DNA from: Bacteroidaceae bacterium
Lineage (GTDB): Bacteria; Bacteroidota; Bacteroidia; Bacteroidales; Bacteroidaceae
Direction of reading: 5' to 3'
DNA length: 64,000 bases
NCBI GenBank assembly: GCA_017427185.1
Contig: JAFRTJ010000023.1
Location: 22,492 to 86,491, forward strand
Shown here: piece by piece, positions 16,171 to 24,438 of the stretch
Numbering within the stretch: the first letter of the stretch is position 1
How the letters are laid out: each line of letters starts with the position of its first letter
Program-made: the position numbers and the translations under genes
The notes under the pieces: generated by a model
Databases searched by the model: none
Told to the model about the DNA's origin: nothing
Seen by the model: only the letters and a program-made list of their open reading frames with translations

Positions 16171-16289
16171 TACTTCCGTTTTCCTGCCAGATACTCTATT
16201 GCCAATACTTTCAAAGCTACAATATCTGATTGAACGTCCACCCTAAAATCATAATCATAAATGCAGCTGTGTCGAAAAAGATGCCAATG
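16171..16289 (-). pseudogene. 3'-end remnant of a second arsP gene
   Basis: These 119 bases match 11537-11655 without gaps, with 12 differences by eye (about 90%). On the minus strand they encode GIFFDTAAFMIMILGWTF followed by NQIL and a stop, against GIFFGTVAFMIMILGWTF and NLIL in intact arsP. The upstream part of the gene is gone. The two copies flank the ars operon as direct repeats. The stretch 16037-16361 therefore holds the ars promoter and this relic. Confidence 0.8.
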
Positions 16290-16361
16290 TATTCAACATG
16301 AAGTTGGATAATATATATATTATAGTTACACCTCCAGTCAAGATCGTTTTCCTTTGGTGTT

Positions 16362-17345
16362 TTAGATCACTTCAAAATAATCTTGGCACATTGACATAAC
16401 TTTGTTGCGTATCAGGTCAAGTATGTCACTTGGACCGAGAACTTGAACGTCACTGCCTAAGGACAATAAGTAATCAATCACATCATCGCTTCCAAAGGTA
16501 TAAAGCGTAACCTTTGTTTTGTCACATCCGTCGTTTTCTTCACTGTTATAGAAGAAACGTGTTTGTGATTGTATCTTCATCAGAGCTGTATTGTTTGCCA
16601 TCAGAACGATTTCCTTCTTTGATTCTTCTCTTTTATGATGCCTCAATTCTGGTGCCATCGAAATGGCTTTGTGCAATTTGAAGTATTTGTTCTGCACAAA
16701 GCGCTCGCCTGTGTTCTCAACCTGTACAAATTCAGATACCATGTAATACTGATAAGCAGGTTCCCCTTCCATGCTAAGCATTTCGACACATGTTGAAGGG
16801 TATTCACCCTCTGTAATACTAATGATGAACCATTGATTTTGTCTAAGCACAAGGCCATAAGGGTTGATGCGTACAGGTATGTGCTTTCTTTTCTTGTAAT
16901 CCCAAGTTATTGCAAGAAGTACCTGATGATTCTCTATTGCTTCCATTATAACATCCAAATGTTCCATGTTGAAGTTTTGATCTATAGATATTCTTCTTCG
17001 GATGGAATCATGCTTATAAAGCAATGCGTTCAAGGCCATAGCATTTGTTGACCATAGCAAAGTCGAATCATCGTAAAGGTCAGCTTTGTTACGGATGTAA
17101 TACTTATTTTTGTCATTGCCACCTGTTTCACACAATATCTCTATACCATACAGTTCTTTTATTCCTTCGCGGTAGCGGTTGAATGTTGTGCGAGAAAGAG
17201 GACAACCTTCCTCCATACGACTTGTCACCCATAACTCATTCAGTTTCGAAAAGCTGATATGACCATGGGACACGATAGTTGAAATGAACCATTGATAGAG
17301 TCGTATGGTTTCACAGACTTTTGTGCTTACAGATTCCTTTTTCAT
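16362..17345 (-). CDS. WYL-domain transcriptional regulator
   Basis: I chose the ATG at 17345 (327 residues, MKKESVSTK): it has an AAAGAAGGA ribosome site, and a -7 box TAACTTTG at 17372-17379 would start the transcript just before it. The N-terminal part is a winged-helix unit (HGHISFSKLNELWV ... SRTTFNRYREGIKELYGI), and the middle and C-terminal part is a WYL-type ligand-sensing domain (VLLAITWDYKKRKHIPVRIN, NPYGLVLRQNQWFIISI). Such proteins respond to nucleic-acid-like ligands and often control defence or mobile genes. It is divergent from the HTH/membrane/sigma operon, with two palindromes between them. Confidence 0.85.
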   Translation of the reverse strand: MKKESVSTKVCETIRLYQWFISTIVSHGHISFSKLNELWVTSRMEEGCPLSRTTFNRYREGIKELYGIEILCETGGNDKNKYYIRNKADLYDDSTLLWSTNAMALNALLYKHDSIRRRISIDQNFNMEHLDVIMEAIENHQVLLAITWDYKKRKHIPVRINPYGLVLRQNQWFIISITEGEYPSTCVEMLSMEGEPAYQYYMVSEFVQVENTGERFVQNKYFKLHKAISMAPELRHHKREESKKEIVLMANNTALMKIQSQTRFFYNSEENDGCDKTKVTLYTFGSDDVIDYLLSLGSDVQVLGPSDILDLIRNKVMSMCQDYFEVI

Positions 17346-17470
17346 TCCTTCTTTGCATAATTGGGTACGTGCAAAGTTAGTGAAAATATTTGAAATAAGC
17401 AGAAAGCTTTTGAAACAATCCATGTTTTGTTAGGATTAAATAACAAACTCTGTTATTCTTTGTTAATAAA

Positions 17471-17544
17471 TGTACCGTTATTCGGTACAGTGATACGGCT
17501 TGCTAATATAGATAATTTCTGTTTTATACACGCGTGTACGCGTG
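17471..17544. promoter_or_regulatory. Two palindromes in the divergent WYL/HTH control region
   Basis: TGTACC-N7-GGTACA at 17471-17489 and CACGCGT-GT-ACGCGTG at 17529-17544 are perfect inverted repeats in an otherwise AT-rich 301-base gap. A -7 box TAACTTTG (17593-17600) for the rightward operon follows. They are likely operators for the WYL protein or the HTH protein; no other gene is seen in this gap. Confidence 0.55.
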
Positions 17545-17646
17545 GATTTTTGGGTATGAAAAAAAGTTGTGTCTTATTCCATATTTTATATATAACTTTG
17601 CCAAAAATTTGAAATAAACAGCAATAAACTTACAATAATTTCAATT

Positions 17647-17952
17647 ATGGCAAACAAGGATAATTCAATTGTCATCATGACTCACAAGCAGCAGCATGAG
17701 CTCATAGAGTCGGCTGTTCGCAAAGCATTACGAGATTATCAATTACAGCACGAATTCAGAGACAATCAGACAAGGCTTCTCACGGCAAAAGAGACACAAC
17801 AGATGCTTGGTTGTTCTGCAACCACTTTGTGGCGATTAGGGAAGCTCCCCGATGGTGGATTATATCCAGTTCGTCTTGGTCCTCATAAGATAGCATATAA
17901 ATTGGATGATATAGAAGAGTACATTACTTCGCAGATAACAAATAAGAGATAA
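17647..17952 (+). CDS. Helix-turn-helix protein (MerR/excisionase-like)
   Basis: This 101-residue protein has an N-terminal helix rich in Gln and His (HKQQHELIESAVRKALRDYQ), then an HTH_17 unit TAKETQQMLGCSATTLWRL with a wing YPVRLGPHKIAYKLDDIEEYI. It should bind DNA as a small regulator. It is the first gene of a three-gene rightward operon (next gene 4 bases later) divergent from the WYL gene. Similar proteins occur in many Bacteroidetes elements as excisionase-like factors, so it could act either on the element ends or on the local promoter. Confidence 0.8.
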   Translation: MANKDNSIVIMTHKQQHELIESAVRKALRDYQLQHEFRDNQTRLLTAKETQQMLGCSATTLWRLGKLPDGGLYPVRLGPHKIAYKLDDIEEYITSQITNKR

Positions 17953-17956
17953 AAAG

Positions 17957-18808
17957 ATGAAAGAGAAAATCGTAAATATTTTAATTAAGGTATTTAGGCC
18001 CTTTCCTAATGTAATACCTTTCGTTGTAGAGTTTGTAATCTTTACCATATCTGCTTTGGGAGCATTTCATCATAATTTGGGATGCTCCATGAGAATAGCA
18101 TTATTCTTTGTGGAAGCAGTTGTATTGAACGGAGCCTTAGCTATTGTTTTTCGTTTTTCAAATTGGACAATAATGAAATTTGCAACAATAGGAAAGAAAT
18201 ATGCTGCTCCACATATTATAAAAGATGTGCGCGAGAATTATGCCAGTAACTCTCTTTCTGACAAGGCAAGAGCAGAAGTGCTTGCTTTGCTCAGGGAGTA
18301 TGGAATGGATGGTTTGCCTGAAGATATAAAGAATTATATACATCATCAACAGGCTTTGGAGGAAATGGTAACAAGGCTCAGAAGAATTGAAGAAGATAGA
18401 ATAAAGAAAAGAAACACCATTGTTGAGGAATATACAAGACTTTTCTTCGCAGGAGTATTAAAGGACTATCGTTCATTGGATGAATCTATCCTTCGTTTTT
18501 TGGTTTGTATGGACGCTGATATGCGCTTTGAACAACTTGCATACAATAAGGCATATTCAAAGGCAGACATCAGAGTGTTTTGTTCGAACATACAACTGTT
18601 TTGTGAAATACCAGTTGATGTTATGGCAAAATTCCAAGAAAAGGTATTTGGCAACTGGTTTCCTAACACGTCATTGGATTCATTGATAAGCAACTTCAGC
18701 AAAACATCTTCAAGCAAATTTTCAAAAGTATCTGATTCTGTCTCACTTGAGGAGATAGTTGAGGATATGAGAAGAACATGTAATCCGAATAATAATGAAA
18801 GCATATAA
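17957..18808 (+). CDS. Membrane-anchored coiled-coil protein of unknown function
   Basis: The 283-residue protein has two hydrophobic segments at about residues 18-38 (VIPFVVEFVIFTISALGAF) and 46-66 (IALFFVEAVVLNGALAIVF). A long helical, charged cytosolic part follows (residues 75-150, including EEMVTRLRRIEEDRIKKR), then a globular tail. No family is recognised. It is sandwiched between an HTH gene and an RpoD-like sigma gene whose start lies within its last 14 bases. A membrane protein coupled to a sigma factor suggests a sensor or anti-sigma role, but no zinc or FecR-type motif supports this; it is inference from position. Confidence 0.7.
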   Translation: MKEKIVNILIKVFRPFPNVIPFVVEFVIFTISALGAFHHNLGCSMRIALFFVEAVVLNGALAIVFRFSNWTIMKFATIGKKYAAPHIIKDVRENYASNSLSDKARAEVLALLREYGMDGLPEDIKNYIHHQQALEEMVTRLRRIEEDRIKKRNTIVEEYTRLFFAGVLKDYRSLDESILRFLVCMDADMRFEQLAYNKAYSKADIRVFCSNIQLFCEIPVDVMAKFQEKVFGNWFPNTSLDSLISNFSKTSSSKFSKVSDSVSLEEIVEDMRRTCNPNNNESI

Positions 18809-19643
18809 GGATAACAGTATTGACATCTGTAGCCTCTATTATAAAGAGGTAGGACATTTCCCTCCTTTGACTGCAGACAAGGAGAAGGAAATCCGGCATT
18901 CTGTTGTGAATGGAACCATGACTGCTCAGAAAGGACGAGAGTTGCTAATCAATGGCAATCTTCGACTTGTTGTGACTATCGCAAAACGATATTCTGATAA
19001 AGGCATGCCATTAGAAGATTTAATCCAGGCAGGCAACATGGGACTTATAGAAGCAGCCAACGTTTTCGACTGGAGTAGAGATGCATACTTCTCATCCTAT
19101 GCCACCCATTATATCAAGAAAGAGATATTCCTTTGCCTTCGTCATGCAAATGCAGTCGTACTTCCTGATAAAGAATATGCACTTTATAGAAAATACGAGC
19201 AATACGTCAACAAGTATGGCATACCCCAAAATGAGGAGGCAAAAATTTGTTGTGCAGAGTCTTTGGGAATAAGTCTCGAGAAACTAGGCAAACTAATAGA
19301 TGGCGAAATCTGTACTCCCATCTGTGACGGTTTGTCATACACCGATGATGATGGAAGCACAAAAGAGGTTGATCTCCCTGACACTTCATACAATGAAGAT
19401 ACAATCTGCGACGGTTGCGACTCCATGTCATTCGTTGAGAACACGACCAAAGAGCTTTCACGTAGAGAGAAAGATCTTCTTTTCCTTTACTACGGCATAT
19501 CATGTCCCCAGATGAACTACGAACAGATAGGCAAGAAGTATCGCAAGAACAAGCAGTGGGCACATCGTGAGGTGCAGAAGGTCTTAGGCAAATTGAAAAC
19601 ATTACCATCCATAAAAGCATTCGGACAGCGCAAGGCTGTTTAG
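18795..19643 (+). CDS. RpoD-like sigma-70 factor carried by the mobile element
   Basis: The 282-residue protein has the layout of the short primary sigma factors of Bacteroidetes. It has a region 1.2-like start (ICSLYYKEVGHFPPLTADKE), region 2 (LVVTIAKRYSDKGMPLEDLI ... FDWSRDAYFSSYATHYIKKEI), a region 3 (YGIPQNEEAKICCAESLGI) and a region 4 helix-turn-helix (NYEQIGKKYRKNKQWAHREV). It would direct RNA polymerase to alternative promoters. Its start codon lies inside the preceding membrane-protein gene, so translation is coupled. It is cysteine-rich for a sigma factor (CDG repeated near residue 210). Being on a mobile element is unusual for this class. Confidence 0.88.
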   Translation: MKAYKDNSIDICSLYYKEVGHFPPLTADKEKEIRHSVVNGTMTAQKGRELLINGNLRLVVTIAKRYSDKGMPLEDLIQAGNMGLIEAANVFDWSRDAYFSSYATHYIKKEIFLCLRHANAVVLPDKEYALYRKYEQYVNKYGIPQNEEAKICCAESLGISLEKLGKLIDGEICTPICDGLSYTDDDGSTKEVDLPDTSYNEDTICDGCDSMSFVENTTKELSRREKDLLFLYYGISCPQMNYEQIGKKYRKNKQWAHREVQKVLGKLKTLPSIKAFGQRKAV

Positions 19644-19907
19644 AACAACGTTCTTCGCTTATACTTGTATGCCATCCAACATACAGGATGTTATATTAGA
19701 GTCTCTAATCTAATCGTACTTTCCCAAAGTTTTGATAAAACATCATAAAACAATCCGAATTCTGATTTATGAAGACTTATCAACCCTTTGAAAAACTTAT
19801 CAAAACACTGGCACAATCTTGTCACAACGCAGCTTAAAGTATTGACTCTCAGTGATGTGCTACTTAGAGGAAGTGAAGTAAGCAACATCAAATCTATTAA
19901 TAAGGAA
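19644..19907. other. Right-end control region of the element, no gene
   Basis: This AT-rich stretch between the sigma gene and the right end holds no plausible gene. It contains ATTAGAG-T-CTCTAAT (19695-19709) and two TTATCAA words 20 bases apart (19777, 19797), the second followed 13 bases later by TCTTGTCACA (19817-19826). The latter pair matches the one just inside the left end (4015-4043), consistent with integrase arm sites. Confidence 0.5.
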
Positions 19908-19943
19908 TTCCGCGTAGGCAATGCTTACGCGGATTTTTTTGTT
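19900..19943 (+). repeat. Candidate attR of the mobilizable element
   Basis: This segment matches the left end 3941-3984 in its first 18 bases except for two and in its closing CGGATTT-TTGTT, with a changed hairpin loop. It contains a terminator and, at 19938-19941, the -33 TTTG box of the next host gene's promoter, so the junction lies exactly between host promoter and element. Confidence 0.5.
19908..19940 (+). terminator. Terminator at the right end of the element
   Basis: CCGCGTA (19910-19916) pairs with TACGCGG (19926-19932), followed by GATTTTTTT. It insulates the downstream ECF sigma gene from element transcription. Confidence 0.8.
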
Positions 19944-19968
19944 ATTAGGTTAGCTTTTTATATCTTTG
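19938..19968 (+). promoter_or_regulatory. Promoter of the ECF sigma gene
   Basis: TTTG (19938-19941) is 19 bases from TATCTTTG (19961-19968), a full match to the Bacteroidetes promoter consensus. The expected transcript starts near 19975, supporting translation from the ATG at 19993 rather than the upstream TTG at 19966. Confidence 0.75.
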
Positions 19969-19992
19969 AGGGGTTTTATAAGTAAAAACGTG

Positions 19993-20469
19993 ATGGAACG
20001 AGAGGCTGTCAAGAGGCTGTTCATGCAGCACTATACCAAGATGCAGAGGGTAGCACGCACCCTACTGTACGATGAACAGGAGACTGAGGATGTCTGCCAA
20101 GATATCTTCGAGAGCCTGCTCCGTGGGGAGGCCGTTCTTGTGCCAGGAACGGAGGAACGCTACTTGATGACGAGCGTTCGAAATCGTTGCCTGAAACGAC
20201 TCAGACACGAGGCTGTCGTCAGAGATTACGGAAAACATCTGATAGATGAAGGTCAAGAGGCAGAAGACGAGCTGATACAAGACATTGTAGAGTATGTAGT
20301 CAGCCATCTCTCGGAGCGCGAGCAGCGCATCTTCCGGCTACGCTTTACGGAAGGCTACAGCTACGAGGAGATTGCTACGGCAGAAGGTATTAGCAAGGTT
20401 GCCGTGTGGAAACGTCTCTCGCACATCATCACGGAAGTCAAGAAACACTTTAATCCGAAAAACTTATGA
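19993..20469 (+). CDS. ECF-type RNA polymerase sigma factor
   Basis: This 158-residue protein has region 2 (LFMQHYTKMQRVARTLLYDEQETEDVCQDIF, in parts) and a region 4 helix-turn-helix (YSYEEIATAEGISKVAVWKRL), the two domains of extracytoplasmic-function sigma factors. I chose the ATG at 19993 because the promoter lies at 19938-19968. It overlaps the next gene by four bases (ATGA). With the anti-sigma-like, outer-membrane and TlpA-like proteins downstream it forms a cell-surface signalling or envelope-maintenance operon. The inducing signal is unknown. Confidence 0.92.
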   Translation: MEREAVKRLFMQHYTKMQRVARTLLYDEQETEDVCQDIFESLLRGEAVLVPGTEERYLMTSVRNRCLKRLRHEAVVRDYGKHLIDEGQEAEDELIQDIVEYVVSHLSEREQRIFRLRFTEGYSYEEIATAEGISKVAVWKRLSHIITEVKKHFNPKNL

Positions 20470-21071
20470 AACCATCAGACAACAAGCAACTGTTCCTCGA
20501 CATGCAGGAACACCCCGAAAAATACTCTGACCAGGAGTTGGAGGCCATGATGGACCGTCTGGATTGTGAACCCGATACACAAGCAGCCTGGCAACGATTC
20601 CAGGCAAAGTACGGCGTGGAGGGCGAGAGCGGAAAGCCTAGCCAGCAGAGGGCCGGATTCTCGATGCTGCGCAAGATAGCAGCCGCACTATTGTTCGCTT
20701 TCACCTGTGGTGTGCTGGGTTACGCCACCTACACGATTATCCGGATTGGGAACAAGCGGACACAGACCAGCATCGTTGCCCCAAAGCAGGAAATTCCACA
20801 CGACAAAACCGGAGCCTCCGCGCCCGACAGCCTCTTCCGATTCGCCAACGTACAGTTGGATAGCATCCTCTCCATGGTGGGCCAGCACTATGGCCGCCAA
20901 GTCATCTTCCGAGACAAAAAGGCACGCATCCTGCGACTGCATACGACATGGAACAGCACTCGTCCGTTGGCTGAATTTGTGGAGATACTGAACGAGTTCG
21001 ATGTATTCCGTCTAACGGACGAGCGCGACACGCTCTTTGTTGAATTCATTGAGACGGAGGAAGGGAAATGA
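20466..21071 (+). CDS. Short FecR-like anti-sigma protein with DUF4974-type end
   Basis: The 201-residue protein has an N-terminal cytosolic helical part (residues 1-60), a single membrane segment near 67-88 (IAAALLFAFTCGVLGYATYT) and a periplasmic end. That end looks like the STN-related DUF4974 domain of FecR-type regulators (FANVQLDSILSMVGQHYGRQVIF ... LRLHTTWNSTRPLAEFVEIL). The large FecR beta domain normally between these parts is missing, so this is a compact form. It overlaps both the sigma gene and the outer-membrane gene by four bases. It probably holds the sigma factor until signalled by the downstream outer-membrane protein. Confidence 0.8.
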   Translation: MKPSDNKQLFLDMQEHPEKYSDQELEAMMDRLDCEPDTQAAWQRFQAKYGVEGESGKPSQQRAGFSMLRKIAAALLFAFTCGVLGYATYTIIRIGNKRTQTSIVAPKQEIPHDKTGASAPDSLFRFANVQLDSILSMVGQHYGRQVIFRDKKARILRLHTTWNSTRPLAEFVEILNEFDVFRLTDERDTLFVEFIETEEGK

Positions 21072-24000
21072 GACCGCGCATTCTATACATTATTATATAT
21101 ATGCTCTCGAGCCTTTCACTTTCGGCCCAAAAACTTGAGTTTCACGGCGAGTCGCTGGCTGCCGCCCTTGAGACCTTACGCGACGTGCAGTCGGGCTACA
21201 GCATCAACTTCATTGTCAACGACCTGGAGCAGCTGCCCGTCCATGCACAGCTTCACGGCCTCTCCGTGCCCGATGCCGTCAGGCGCCTGTGCAAGGGACA
21301 ACCCGTAAAGCTGAAGATAAAGGGCAAGCAGATCTACGTCACCTATGATGCAAAACACAAAATGCAGACGCTGACTCTGCACGGAAGCGTCCAGGATGCC
21401 CGCGCCCACAACGACCTGCTAGGCGCCACCGTGGAACTGCTGGCTGAGGACAGTACGGCCATCGACACGGTGATAGCCACACAGCACTGGGTGGGACACG
21501 CAAACGACGGTTCTAAGCATGAGTGGCAAACGCCCGAATTCAACTTCACCGTGCCTGCCGTTCCGGCACACTACATCTTCCGCGTCAGCCGCGAAGACTA
21601 CCACACCGCTTGCTACAGCTACACCCTGGACCGCATCGGGCGCAGGGAGCAGCAGCGCGACCTGCCCCCCTTCTACCTGCACGAGGATGGCAAGATGTTG
21701 CGAGAAGTGACCGTCACAGCCTCCCGCGTACGATTCTATTACAAAGGTGACACACTCATCTACAACGCCTCGGACTTGCAGTTGGCCGAGGGTTCCATGC
21801 TCGACGGCCTGCTGAAGCAGTTGCCGGGCGTGGAGCTTCATGACGACGGCCGAATCTACCACAACGGCAAATTCGTGGACGACCTGTTGCTGAACGGCAA
21901 GGACTTCTTCCGTGGTGACCGCAAACTGATGTTGGAGAACCTACCCGCTTACACGGTGAAGGAGGTCGCTTTCTACGACAAGCAGACGGCCGAGAACGAA
22001 TGGCTGGGACACATTGACCCCGCCACACAGCGATATGTCATCGATGTCAGGCTGAAGAAGGAGTACATGGTGGGATGGCTAGTAAACGTAGAGGCTGGCA
22101 CGGGTCTGCGGCAGGATGAGACGCCCTACTTGGGCCGCCTCTTCGTCATGCGCCATAGCGACCACTCGCGCATTGCCGTCGCGGCCAACGCCAACAACCT
22201 GGCCGACGATGACAAGCCGGGAGAGCAGAACCAGTGGAACCGCAACGCGGCCAGCGGACTGCGCCGGACGGAGCGGGCGGCAATAGACTTCAACGTGGAA
22301 AACCGCAACAAGACATGGAAGAGTTACTCGTCCGTAGATGCCAGCCACACTACCGAACGGCTGGAGACGCGCACAACCGCCCAGACCTTCCTGCCCGCCG
22401 GCGACACCTACGAGCACAGCTTCGCCCGAGCCAGCAATGAGGAATGGAAGGTGAATATATGGGCCAGTCCCCATTACGAGGGCGAGCGCCTGATGCAGGT
22501 CTTCAATCCCGACTTCAGCTACCGCCATTTTCAGAACACCTCGGGCAGTATGGCCGGCCTGTTCTCTGCCCCCGTTGCCAACGTCAGCCGCCGACTGCTC
22601 GACGATCTCTACTCGGTCACCTCGCCGCGGCCCAACCTGCGCGACACGCTCATCAACCGCAGCCGACGCGAGAGTCTGGGCACGGGGCACGACCTCGGAG
22701 CGAAAATGGATGTATGGGGAACCCTGAAGATGAAGCGCAGCAACGACGTGTTCCGCTTCGGCTTCACCGGCAAGTACGAGGAACGGGAACGCCAGACCTT
22801 CTCGCGCCAGGCCGTGGACTATGGCACATCCTCCGCCCCACCCCTCTTCCGCCACCAATATACCGACCTGCCTCCCGCCCACAAGATGGAGTTCCGTTCC
22901 ATGGTGGGCTACACCCTGCCCCTCGGAAAGGGATGGAGACAACTCTTCACCTACTACGATTTCACGCACACCGAACAGCGCGAACACGAGAGCATCTACC
23001 GGCTCGACCGCCTGAAGGAGGCAGACTCCGCCTTCGCCCGCCCCATCGACCTGCTGCCGAGCGCAAGCGAATACCAGCAAGTGACCGACCGGCAGAACAG
23101 CCACCTCAGTCACCACATAGACGACATGCACAACCTTTATGTGAACATAGGCTACGAGTTCAACAAGAAGGACAACGGCCAATGGCTCATCCTGATGAAT
23201 GCCGACGGCAAACTGACGCAGCAGCACGAGGACTATGAACGAGGACGCATCGACACGACACTACGCCGCCTCTCGCCCACCTTCGACCTCTACGTCCATC
23301 CCTGGTTCAGGAAAGCGGACGGGCGATACTACGGCTTCACCTTTAATATAAGAAACGAGGCGCCCGACCTGCTGAACCAGGCCGCCATCACCGACGACAC
23401 CGACCCAATGAATGTCCGCATCGGCAACCCCGACCTGCACTACGCCCTGCGCACGGACCTGGGCATCGGAGGCACGCTGAACCCGCAGAAGAACCGTTGG
23501 AAGAACCACTACGACCTGGACTACGGCTTCACGCACAACGCCATCGGCATGGGGCAGACCTACGACCGCCGCACGGGCATCCGCACCTGGCGCCCCACGA
23601 ACGTCAACGGCAACTGGGACGCACGGGCCAAGCACACGCTCGGCTATACCTTCGGCGAAGGCAAGAAGCACTCGGCCGACCTGACGACGCAACTGAGCTA
23701 TAGGAACAGCGTGGACCTGATGGAGGAGACCTCCCAACCCCATTTAGGAGGGGTTCAAACCACTTCGGGAGCGAAGAGCACGGTGCATACGATGACATTC
23801 TCGCTGGCACCGAAGGCCAAGTTCACCCTGGGGAAGCATACGCTGAATGTGTCGTCCGACATCGCCTGGGACCGCTATACGGGAGAACGCGAGTCGTTCC
23901 AGGACATCTCCGCCTGGATGTACCGCATCGGCGCAGACGCCATCGTGCATCTGCCCTGGCAGTTCGACCTGACCACCGACCTGACGCTCTACGGACGGAC

Positions 24001-24241
24001 AGGCTATGCCGACGCCGCGCTCAATACGGCCGACCTGGTCTGGAACGCCCGACTGGCACGCCCCTTCTTCGGAGGCAAACTGCTGGTGATGCTCGACGGA
24101 TTCGACATCCTGGGCCAGCTCTCCAACGTCACCCGCACCGTCAACGCGCAGGGTCGCACGGAGACGTACACCAACGTCCTGCCCCGCTACGGCCTGCTGC
24201 ACGTCATGTACAGGTTCGACAAACAGCCGAAGAAGAAATAG
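21068..24241 (+). CDS. Large outer-membrane beta-barrel protein, TonB-receptor-like
   Basis: This 1057-residue protein has a signal peptide (SSLSLSAQ), an STN-like domain at about residues 25-100 and a carboxypeptidase-regulatory-like beta sandwich at 105-200. A plug-like domain follows at about 215-320 (VTVTASRVRFYYKGDTLIYN ... LDGLLKQLPGVELHDDGRIYHNG, in parts), then a long outer-membrane barrel. It fits the SusC-related OMP_b-brl_3 group, found with ECF sigma/anti-sigma pairs; the STN domain would signal to the adjacent anti-sigma protein. The substrate is unknown. Codon use is strongly GC-rich. A REP-like hairpin insertion lies in frame at 23728-23756. Confidence 0.88.
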   Translation: MRPRILYIIIYMLSSLSLSAQKLEFHGESLAAALETLRDVQSGYSINFIVNDLEQLPVHAQLHGLSVPDAVRRLCKGQPVKLKIKGKQIYVTYDAKHKMQTLTLHGSVQDARAHNDLLGATVELLAEDSTAIDTVIATQHWVGHANDGSKHEWQTPEFNFTVPAVPAHYIFRVSREDYHTACYSYTLDRIGRREQQRDLPPFYLHEDGKMLREVTVTASRVRFYYKGDTLIYNASDLQLAEGSMLDGLLKQLPGVELHDDGRIYHNGKFVDDLLLNGKDFFRGDRKLMLENLPAYTVKEVAFYDKQTAENEWLGHIDPATQRYVIDVRLKKEYMVGWLVNVEAGTGLRQDETPYLGRLFVMRHSDHSRIAVAANANNLADDDKPGEQNQWNRNAASGLRRTERAAIDFNVENRNKTWKSYSSVDASHTTERLETRTTAQTFLPAGDTYEHSFARASNEEWKVNIWASPHYEGERLMQVFNPDFSYRHFQNTSGSMAGLFSAPVANVSRRLLDDLYSVTSPRPNLRDTLINRSRRESLGTGHDLGAKMDVWGTLKMKRSNDVFRFGFTGKYEERERQTFSRQAVDYGTSSAPPLFRHQYTDLPPAHKMEFRSMVGYTLPLGKGWRQLFTYYDFTHTEQREHESIYRLDRLKEADSAFARPIDLLPSASEYQQVTDRQNSHLSHHIDDMHNLYVNIGYEFNKKDNGQWLILMNADGKLTQQHEDYERGRIDTTLRRLSPTFDLYVHPWFRKADGRYYGFTFNIRNEAPDLLNQAAITDDTDPMNVRIGNPDLHYALRTDLGIGGTLNPQKNRWKNHYDLDYGFTHNAIGMGQTYDRRTGIRTWRPTNVNGNWDARAKHTLGYTFGEGKKHSADLTTQLSYRNSVDLMEETSQPHLGGVQTTSGAKSTVHTMTFSLAPKAKFTLGKHTLNVSSDIAWDRYTGERESFQDISAWMYRIGADAIVHLPWQFDLTTDLTLYGRTGYADAALNTADLVWNARLARPFFGGKLLVMLDGFDILGQLSNVTRTVNAQGRTETYTNVLPRYGLLHVMYRFDKQPKKK
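23728..23756. repeat. REP-like hairpin inside the outer-membrane protein gene
   Basis: The stretch containing CTCCCAACCCCATTTAGGAG followed by GGGTT is a hairpin-forming sequence (CTCC/GGAG and AACCCC/GGGGTT) of a kind often seen between Prevotella genes. Here it is in frame and encodes part of ETSQPHLGGVQTTSG in an extracellular-loop-like region. Confidence 0.45.
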
Positions 24242-24438
24242 GAACGCTCATCATTTAACCCGAATCGGTCATTAGCGTTATGATGATAATAGACTTATTT
24301 TTGAACAGATGATTTGCCGCTTTGAGGGCGCAATGGGGTTCCATTGTAACCGAGAAGCGACGAAACAGATGACTAAAAGATGACTTCATTAGCGCGTAAC
24401 AGTTTAATGGCCAATTCGGGTTTAAACCATAAAGCAAC

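Larger units (their letters stand above)
3941..19943. mobile_element. Integrated mobilizable element (~16 kb) with arsenic-resistance cargo
   Basis: Boundaries are inferred from the imperfect end repeats at 3941-3984 and 19900-19943. The content is a typical Bacteroidales mobilizable unit: excisionase-like HTH proteins, a tyrosine integrase, VirE-N-like and PriCT-2/DUF3987 replication-type proteins, an oriT-like inverted repeat and a MobV relaxase. No type IV secretion genes are seen, so transfer would need a helper element. Cargo is an ars operon and a WYL/HTH/membrane/sigma module. It separates the dnaK terminator from the promoter of an ECF sigma gene and is visibly more AT-rich than the DNA to its right. 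Confidence 0.7.

Noticed and set aside
22079..23227. A 382-codon open frame opposite the large outer-membrane protein gene
   Set aside because: High GC removes stop codons from the complementary frame; the plus-strand protein has clear domains.
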